Assembly: GCA_000787465.1 (NCBI GenBank)
Contig: JSYX01000756.1
Location: forward strand, 1 to 14,229
Reading direction: 5' to 3'
Length of the DNA: 14,229 bases
Source: Thermomucor indicae-seudaticae
Taxonomy: Eukaryota; Mucoromycota; Mucoromycetes; Mucorales; Lichtheimiaceae
The notes beneath the pieces were generated by a model. The model did no database searches. It was given only the letters and a program-made list of their open reading frames with translations, and was not told where the DNA came from. Of this stretch, positions 8,735-14,229 are shown piece by piece; position 1 is the first letter of the stretch; every line of letters begins with the position of its first letter. The position numbers were made by a program, and so were the translations under genes.

Positions 8735-9460
8735 TCAAGACTTCGTGCTTTGTTCATCGGCAATGGTCCGCAAAGCTTGCGTAACCTTGTCCCTGACGGA
8801 TTCTTAAAACCGAGAAACTGTCAGCACAACTCCAATCGCATGTCGCTGAGTTGCCGCGTACCCATCTCTCGTACTGCTGCTCGGTATTCTTCATTTGCTT
8901 TTTTATTTTCTTCTTCCAATCGTTGTAACGTCAGAATCTATTGTTCTCGACTCTGTTAATATTGATCGGTTCGAATTATGCGGGGAACTTTCGAGAAACT
9001 TTACCTGATCATCCTCCGTGCTCTTAATACCAGGCAGTGCTTCAATTAACGCATCAATCTCTTGAGCTTTCTTTACAAGGTCTGAGACTAATTCATGCAT
9101 ATTTTCTATTGGTTTGCACCTCAGATTAGCAGGGCCGCGTTTGCGCGTCGTTCTGTTTTATCCTCTGCAATCTTACGTTGGAAGATTTCAGGTGGATCCG
9201 CCTGAACTATGAGAGACTCTAAGCAAATACTGCCCAAACGATAGCGCGATGTACGATCCGATACCTTTTGGTTGAGCGATCGGTATGCTTTCATTGACTT
9301 GTGCCATGGCCGATTTCTCGTGAACGTAGAATAGACTGTTGGTAAACATCCGTGCCATCTAGCAGACTCCACGTGTTAATTGCTGTCTGAACAGCATGCT
9401 TGAGACGCTGGAGACAGTTACACTGTCGATGGCGTCTTGTAATTGTGTCAATCGATCCAT
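8735..9460 (-). CDS. MED21: Mediator of RNA polymerase II transcription subunit 21
   Basis: MED21 (yeast Srb7) is an essential subunit of the Mediator middle module, where it pairs with MED7 and helps transmit activator signals to RNA polymerase II in the nucleus. Exons: 9460-9422, 9358-9265, 9218-9177, 9105-9005, 8937-8862 and 8802-8735; joined they give 139 aa, the usual size. The N-terminus MDRLTQLQDAIDSMARMFTN is the family signature (human MADRLTQLQDAV). ESLIVQADPPEIFQQNMHEL, VSDLVKKAQEIDALIEALPG and a C-terminal coiled coil beginning LQRLEEENKKANEEYRAAVR follow in the expected order. Introns are 46, 71, 67, 59 and about 63 nt; the 46-nt one (9219-9264) is the shortest seen here. Every join keeps frame and each spliced-out segment would otherwise shift frame or hit a stop. 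Five introns in 140 codons is high, consistent with an early-diverging fungus. Confidence 0.94.
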
Positions 9461-9924
9461 AATGCTTGCAAACCGAGAAAGCGGCTTTTTTTACCAGATT
9501 CGTCGGACTGTTGTTTCGACGCCTTTCTCTATCATTTTCTGCGTCTTTGTATACAGCAACTTCGTTTTATCATCGTCTCGATGTATGAGCCTGGTTCTTC
9601 AGCACACAAGCCCTATGCCACTTTCAACATTTGAACCATTCAAAATGAGATGCCTCAGTTAATACTGTTCTCGTTTTATGTCGTTCCTTTACTGTTGGCT
9701 TTGTGTAAGAATATTCTATCACACCAGAAAGCGCTTCGTCCTCATTTTGAAAGTCGACAGACATATTCGAGGAACGACCTTTGCGAATTGTTTGACTAAA
9801 TGTATGAATTGGGATCTTTTCAATGAGATACTTCTGATAATTTTTTGATTAAAAGATCCACACCTTAAAAAAGCTTTTTTTTTCAATCTGTCTAAGCGGT
9901 CGGCAGTGGTAGGCCGTCCTGGGA
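9461..9924 (-). promoter_or_regulatory. MED21 upstream region
   Basis: 464 nt between the Prm10-like stop (9925) and the MED21 ATG (9460). It contains the candidate small gene described separately and an A/T-rich strip at about 9841-9893 where AAAAAAGCTTTTTTTTT occurs, probably 3' flank of the Prm10-like gene. The MED21 promoter must lie in the lower part. Confidence 0.35.
9532..9764 (-). CDS. Candidate small gene, unknown function
   Basis: Between the Prm10-like gene and MED21 there is an ATG at 9764 followed by 33 codons of plausible protein beginning MSVDFQNEDEALSGVIEYSY, then GTATTA. Splicing 9665-9613 (53 nt, ending CATAG) joins phase 0 to 27 further codons ending in TGA at 9532, a 59-residue product containing EEPGSYIETMIKRS. 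The intron size fits its neighbours. Other acceptors give different tails, and a different frame (stop at about 9490) also looks protein-like, so the 3' part is uncertain. I do not recognise the family. It could instead be MED21 5' flank with a chance frame, or a decayed gene. Confidence 0.3.
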
Positions 9925-11873
9925 TTACAAGGTTATTAAGAGGTTGCGCTTTTTGCCGGCAGGATACACAATCATGGCGGAAGCAAAAAGCCCAGCTGCG
10001 AGTCCGAGCGCAATGTTGATCATTTGTATAGGAAACAGAGCTTGAGTAGTATCTTGCTGGTACAATAACTTGTACGCACCACGTACACCTATCGTCTCGT
10101 CAAGACTTTGTGTGCCTCTTCTCTCTCTAGTCGCAACAAGGTTTTACCTATGCTTCCCGGTACAAGGAGAGTCACTCCAACGGAAACGGTAATCAGAGGC
10201 GTAAGGCGCCAAAGCTTGAGAAGCAAATGCGAGTAGAGACCAATCGCGAAAGATGCCACAGTATTCACAGCAGGCATGTTATCCGGGACCAGTTTTCCAA
10301 GAAAGTACGAGATACAAAAGGTGATCAAAGATCCACCAAGTTGCGCCGGCCACTGTCTGACAGAGGAGCCATAGGACATACCGATCGATAAGCTGAGTAC
10401 GGGCAACAAAGGGATATAGAGCCAGGGCGAGATGGGGTTGGCACCACATGATGACTCGACCTCTTGGCCTCCAAGACTGGTGTATACTCTGTTTCCCATT
10501 TGCAAGCCATAAGCCAACAGAAACGCGTAAAACACAGCGTGCACCAATCGAATCGTGCCTGCTGCGATATTGCGAGCAGTTAACTCCATCTAACAAAACA
10601 AGTCATTCACTCATTGTTCTGAGGAAAAAAAGCTTTTCAGTTCGATAAGCCTTTACATACCACAGCCATCGTCATGCTGTATCCAGGAAGCAAGATAAGA
10701 ATCGCAGAGATGGTGACATTGATGAAACAACAATAGCTTTGCAGTGCACGAGCAAGCACAGCAACAAGGACGCACGAAAAGATTTCAAATACGGGCGCAT
10801 AGATGACGGGGAAATGGCTGCTGAGGATATAAAGCACCGCGACCGCAAGACCCAGCAACCCGCTGAATCCACCGTCAACCCAGGAACCATTGAACAGCAC
10901 AAGAGACGCCGAAAAACTGCTGGCAAAGAACGCGATACACATCCCCGTATTGCCCCACGTCGGTGGCGCTAGCAGCGTCTCTTGAAGCCTCCGTTGTGCC
11001 TTGGCGAGACCATCCTCGTCCTGACGTCTGAAGCATTCGCTCATCACCTGCTGAACGAGCCCGACTTTTCCCATATCCAGTGTCTGTGCAGCCTTGAGCA
11101 TCAGCGTATATGAGCCCCCGCCGTCGTCGTTTCTTAAAAAGGTAACAAACAGAGAGTCTGGTAAGAGCGAGATGGCGGCTCGCACGTTGAACATATTCGA
11201 CGCGTGTCTCAAAATTTCTTCCTATACAAAACTAAAATATATTAACTTGATGAAGACAAAAGTTGTCTAAGTGACGTACGGTGCGGTGGCAAGGGCAGCC
11301 ACTGGTTAGAAGACACTTGCCGAGCAGAATGATAATGCTTTCCTTCTTTTGTTGCAACGACGAATACCCGTCTACTAGTGCTTTCGGCGCTCCTGGTGGA
11401 GTGCATCCTTCCAACCGCGCGCGATGGTCATTGAGTTCTATTGCCATACAAGCAATCCAAGTTTAGGCTTCATTCAAGCAGCAATGCTTTTTATGCCCGC
11501 GCTCCTTGCCTAAGTCGATGACCGTCGCCGTACACTCTTTTTCTTCAAGTAGGTTCTGTGGCGTAGTCGATTTCGATTCTAGCTTCTCGCAGATATTACC
11601 GGACGATAAAAAGTCTCGTGCGTGAAGCGAGCTACTCGATACGAGCGCAGAATTGCTACGCAGAAGCTTTGGTATGCGGGGTGTTATTATATGAGAGTAC
11701 GAATCAGAGAGTGATCGTGGCGAATGTTGCTTGGGTTTGCACCAATTTTCCTGAGCTATCCCTCCTTCTCGACCTTCGTCCGCTACCTCTGCTACCTCTT
11801 CGGTGAGTGTTGCCTGTGAAGCAAGGCTGGCATATGACGCAGAAGCAAATAATTGAGGCGTCTTGTTTACCAT
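9925..11873 (-). CDS. PRM10: Prm10/ThrE-like 10-TM membrane protein
   Basis: Fungal relative of the threonine/serine exporter (ThrE) superfamily; the yeast member Prm10 is a pheromone-regulated membrane protein whose transport substrate is unproven. Exons: 11873-11510, 11437-11280, 11221-10661, 10589-10148 and 10088-9925, giving 562 aa. A disordered Ser-rich tail (about 1-130) comes first, then the soluble ThrE domain with GKCLLTSGCPCHRTEEILRH (about 160-180) and DSLFVTFLRNDDGGG. About ten hydrophobic segments follow, including LPGYSMTMAVMELTARNIAA and VPGSIGVRGAYKLLYQQ, and the end is VYPAGKKRNLLITL. Introns 2-4 are 58, 71 and 59 nt with GT..AG. Intron 1 (11438-11509, 72 nt) has no usable GT donor; TTAG|GCAAGG with acceptor CAATAG keeps frame, so I call it GC-AG. 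If wrong, translation could start at ATG 11447 and the tail exon would not belong. The frame is also open upstream to 12107, so the first Met is not certain. Confidence 0.86.
11438..11509 (-). other. Probable GC-AG intron
   Basis: First intron of the Prm10-like gene. Donor AG|GCAAGG matches the strong 5' splice consensus expected for GC-AG introns, the acceptor is GGCAATAG, and the 72-nt length is like its neighbours. Joining g with aa makes a Glu codon and keeps frame on both sides. Unspliced, the frame stops at TAA (11463-11465). Confidence 0.55.
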
Positions 11874-12931
11874 GGAACAAGAAGAGGGTTCTTCAGTGTA
11901 TAAGAAAAAAAAGACGAGGTATGTGTAGCGTAGTGGCAGAAAGGCCGGGATTAGCATTGTTCTTCTATCCTGTACTTTTACTGTGCTTATTACTGTTTGG
12001 TGACTATACGGGATGTTCCGAATTTCGCCAAACTCCAAGTCAGTCATCGCTAACCCGGTTAGTAATGAAATACCATCACTTATTGGTGACTTTTTGCGGG
12101 GTTGCACCCAAGAGTCAAAGCAGCTACAGCATGGGAACGTCTCTGACGTGTGCGTTCAGAAACAAACTGGTTCACATTAATTAGCTTGTCTTCTATCATT
12201 CTCTCAATTACAGGTTAGACAAGAAAACGTCTTTTACCGTGTTCACCCATGTTCGGTTTTAATTGCTGGAGACTATCTCCAAAGTTATATGTCCTTAAAC
12301 CGAAAGAGGACTCTGAGTATAGTTTGCGACGTGCCTAGGAAAAGTTCATGCCAAGAGCGGCATGCAATGCGGCAGAAAAAGGCTTCCCCAAAGCTAGCCG
12401 ATAAGTGATCCTTTCCACAAGAAACGTTAATGCCAGTGGGATATGGGTAATGACCTATTAGCAGATTGATGTACGGCCTTGTACTCAGAGATATATGCAC
12501 CTCTGAGGTTAACCTTCGCAATAAGAAAGACACAAATCAACTACAAACATATACCGGTATTCTGGTGAATCCACTTTTCGAGGCAAAGTTTCAACCGATA
12601 ATGCCAGTCTATGATAATAGCATTGGAGTTTTGATTTGACTGATACTCCACTTTCGATCAAGCCTAGGAGTTGCTCTAAGCAGACGCATAGAACTTTAGG
12701 ACATCCATTTCAAAGACACTGTGAACTGTTGTTAATATACACGTTCTACTCTATGCCTGCCACGCTAAACCTCTCCATGGATACCCTTAAAATTAGGATA
12801 TCATGCTTGGAGAGTGTCTCTTATGTGGCTCCGTCTATGCGCCTGCAGCATAAAAGCCTTGAATTCATACCCAGTCCAAAATTTTTGGCTTGTTCAGAAA
12901 AAAAAATGATGCTCAGGCACGAACTACCTCA
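11874..12931. promoter_or_regulatory. Divergent intergenic region
   Basis: About 1.06 kb between two divergently transcribed genes, so it should contain both promoters. Several frames are open for 80-125 codons (for example 12285-12533 minus and 12636-12989 plus), but none has a recognisable motif or neighbouring splice sites that extend it. A pyrimidine-rich minus-strand strip at about 11905-11920 lies just upstream of the Prm10-like ATG. A small perfect palindrome TGGAGA-CTA-TCTCCA occurs at about 12267-12281. Confidence 0.4.
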
Positions 12932-14101
12932 ATGGTTACGATTAACGATCTTCCTAGCCTTGTCATTCAGCGACTTTGCTTGTACCTGAATCCAGAGGAC
13001 ATTCTCGCTCTTTCACTAGCTTCAAAGTCACTCTATCAATTATTAACGACGGACGAGATATGGAAGAGGTAAAACTGTTAGACCTACCAAACACCGTCCT
13101 CAGCCCGCTTAATCAGTATGTAAAGTAAAACGATCTACGATTTTGGCGATCTGTTCCAATTGTACAGCATTGTCACGTCCGCGACAGGCCTGGAGCTTGA
13201 CGCTGACGTTGTGCAAAAGTTTTCTACGCTACCGACTCAGTGGCGCACCTACTACCTCCAAAAGAACAGTTCTATACAAGCTGAAAACGACGAAGCACTA
13301 CTGAGTCAAGCAGAAAACGAATACGCGGATGCACATGCAAACCTCAAGACCTTTCAGAATGATCAAAACGTAGCCGTGCTGGCCCATGTGGCTTCGAAAA
13401 TGTTGCGGATACTAGGTAAAGCAGGGCTTATATGTTTTGCGGGTTTAGTTAATTAAAGGATGCGCAGATGTATTCCCCGGACACGCTGGCTGTTACTATA
13501 TTTTAGGCTTTATTCTGTACGTCTTAAACAAACTCGAAGAAGCTCTGGTACCATTACAAATGGGTCGTGCAGTCGATCCTGAATTTGATGCCATTGATGG
13601 TAATACACGTGCGAAGCACGCTCCAAAGAGAGGATGAAATTAACTTGATTACAGAACTAGAGGCCGAAATTCGGCGGATTTTGACTGGATACAAAGGGGA
13701 CGGCGATGACGCGCCTCCGTTGTTAACGCACGATTCTTTATCAGCGCCATTGACCGAAGTGCTGGTAGAGATCTTTAAAAAGTTTGATAAAGACAATGAC
13801 GATGCACTGCGGCCAGAGGAACTGGATCAATTTATTTTCACGACAAACGGATCTCATCCTCCACCACAGTTCCTCCGACAAATGGGTCAACGATTTGGCA
13901 GTAATGCCAAAGGTTGGCTGACTAAAGAAGGCTTTCTGGTAAGTCTTCTGTACTTGTGCCCGAATCGAACTACTCTTGTCTAACTTGATTCATCAGGAAT
14001 TTTATCTAGAGCAAACGTTGGATGACCCTGAGGAGACACGAAATGACCTGAATGTACATGGTTATGATCCTTATACTTTAAAACAGCGGATGGAAGAATA
14101 A
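12932..14101 (+). CDS. F-box protein with C-terminal EF-hand
   Basis: Exons 12932-13068, 13126-13415, 13507-13599, 13655-13938 and 13997-14101 join to 302 aa; introns are 57, 91, 55 and 58 nt, all GT..AG. Residues about 4-46 (INDLPSLVIQRLCLYLNPED, then ALSLASKSLYQLL and EIWKS) form an F-box, the Skp1-binding module of SCF ubiquitin ligases. A charged helical middle (about 90-185) includes LGFILYVLNKLEEALVPLQM. The C-terminal part carries an EF-hand whose loop DKDNDDALRPEE (218-229) has acidic residues at positions 1, 3, 5 and 12, as needed for calcium; Asp replaces the usual Gly at position 6. A second hand-like segment (FGSNAKGWLTKEGFLEFYLE) lacks the acidic ligands. ATG 12932 is chosen because F-box proteins often begin shortly before the LP motif. 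The protein is probably an SCF substrate adaptor regulated by calcium; substrate unknown. The 55-nt intron 3 (13600-13654) is inferred: reading through forces a frame change. Confidence 0.84.
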
Positions 14102-14114
14102 ATATTGGTTTTTG

Positions 14115-14229
14115 AATAACTTTTTGCGTCCTCGGTTGGTATTGTTTGCATCAACTTCAAGTGAAATTTGCGCCAAATTTCACTTGAAGTTGACGCAAAC
14201 ACTACCAACAGAGGACGCAAAAAGTTATT
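14115..14229. repeat. Imperfect palindrome, 55-nt arms, at window end
   Basis: Left arm 14115-14169 and right arm 14175-14229 are inverted copies differing at 3 of 55 positions, separated by the 5-nt loop GCGCC. Outer ends read AATAACTTTTTGCGTCCTC. It begins 13 nt after the stop of the F-box/EF-hand gene, so it would lie in that gene's 3' UTR or just beyond. The three mismatches show that the arms have diverged independently, which argues against a simple sequencing fold-back. A MITE-like fold-back element is the most natural reading, but target duplications cannot be checked because the window ends on the last base. Confidence 0.75.

Noticed and set aside
8439..8738. 99-codon minus-strand open frame between MED21 and the transporter
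   Set aside because: It overlaps the MED21 stop and the transporter's first exons in another frame. The splice model of the transporter explains the coding-like part.
11807..12184. 125-codon plus-strand open frame with a hydrophobic stretch
   Set aside because: It runs antisense to the Prm10-like first exon and its 5' flank, with no recognisable motif and no support from splice sites.
13567..13650. Frame giving MQSILNLMPLMVIHVRS as the start of the EF-hand gene
   Set aside because: The other frame (LEEALVPLQMGRAVDPEFDA) is clearly coding, and a normal 55-nt intron (13600-13654) links it to the EF-hand exon.
14115..14229. Hairpin telomere or sequencing fold-back
   Set aside because: Arms differ at three positions and there is no telomere-like repeat; a diverged fold-back element fits better, though a contig-end effect cannot be excluded.

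Overview
The window looks like nuclear DNA of a fungus, most likely an early-diverging, intron-rich lineage such as Mucoromycota. The gene set is eukaryotic and fungal: eL29, MED21, a vacuolar-type amino acid transporter and a Prm10/ThrE-like membrane protein. The genes are cut by many short introns of 46-91 nt, mostly GT..AG. I rebuilt the exon structures by hand by matching frames, splice sites and family motifs. Lineage is an inference; no marker gene fixes it.

Layout. Positions 1-4157 hold no gene I can defend. Within them, 2548-3620 is bounded by perfect terminal inverted repeats inside a TA duplication, like a decayed or non-autonomous pogo/Tc1-mariner element of about 1.07 kb. Positions 4158-4488 (+) encode ribosomal protein eL29 in three exons. 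Positions 4489-5707 are non-coding or decayed. Positions 5708-6393 (+) encode a GSKIP-domain protein, which ends tail to tail with 6550-8609 (-), an 8-exon AAAP-family amino acid transporter of 536 aa. The start of that transporter lies only 125 nt past the stop of MED21 (8735-9460, -, six exons, 139 aa). A small uncertain gene may sit at 9532-9764 (-). Positions 9925-11873 (-) encode a Prm10/ThrE-like 10-TM protein whose first intron is best explained as GC-AG. A gap of about 1.06 kb then separates it from a divergent gene at 12932-14101 (+) with an N-terminal F-box and a C-terminal EF-hand. The window ends exactly at the last base of a 115-nt imperfect palindrome that begins 13 nt after that gene's stop.

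How the genes relate. This is a eukaryotic neighbourhood, not an operon. Translation (eL29), transcription (MED21), membrane transport (two multi-pass proteins), kinase scaffolding (GSKIP domain) and probable ubiquitin-ligase adaptor functions lie side by side. The most unusual items are the F-box/EF-hand combination, which suggests a calcium-responsive SCF adaptor, the terminal palindrome and the TIR-bounded element. I found no clear multi-gene novel system.
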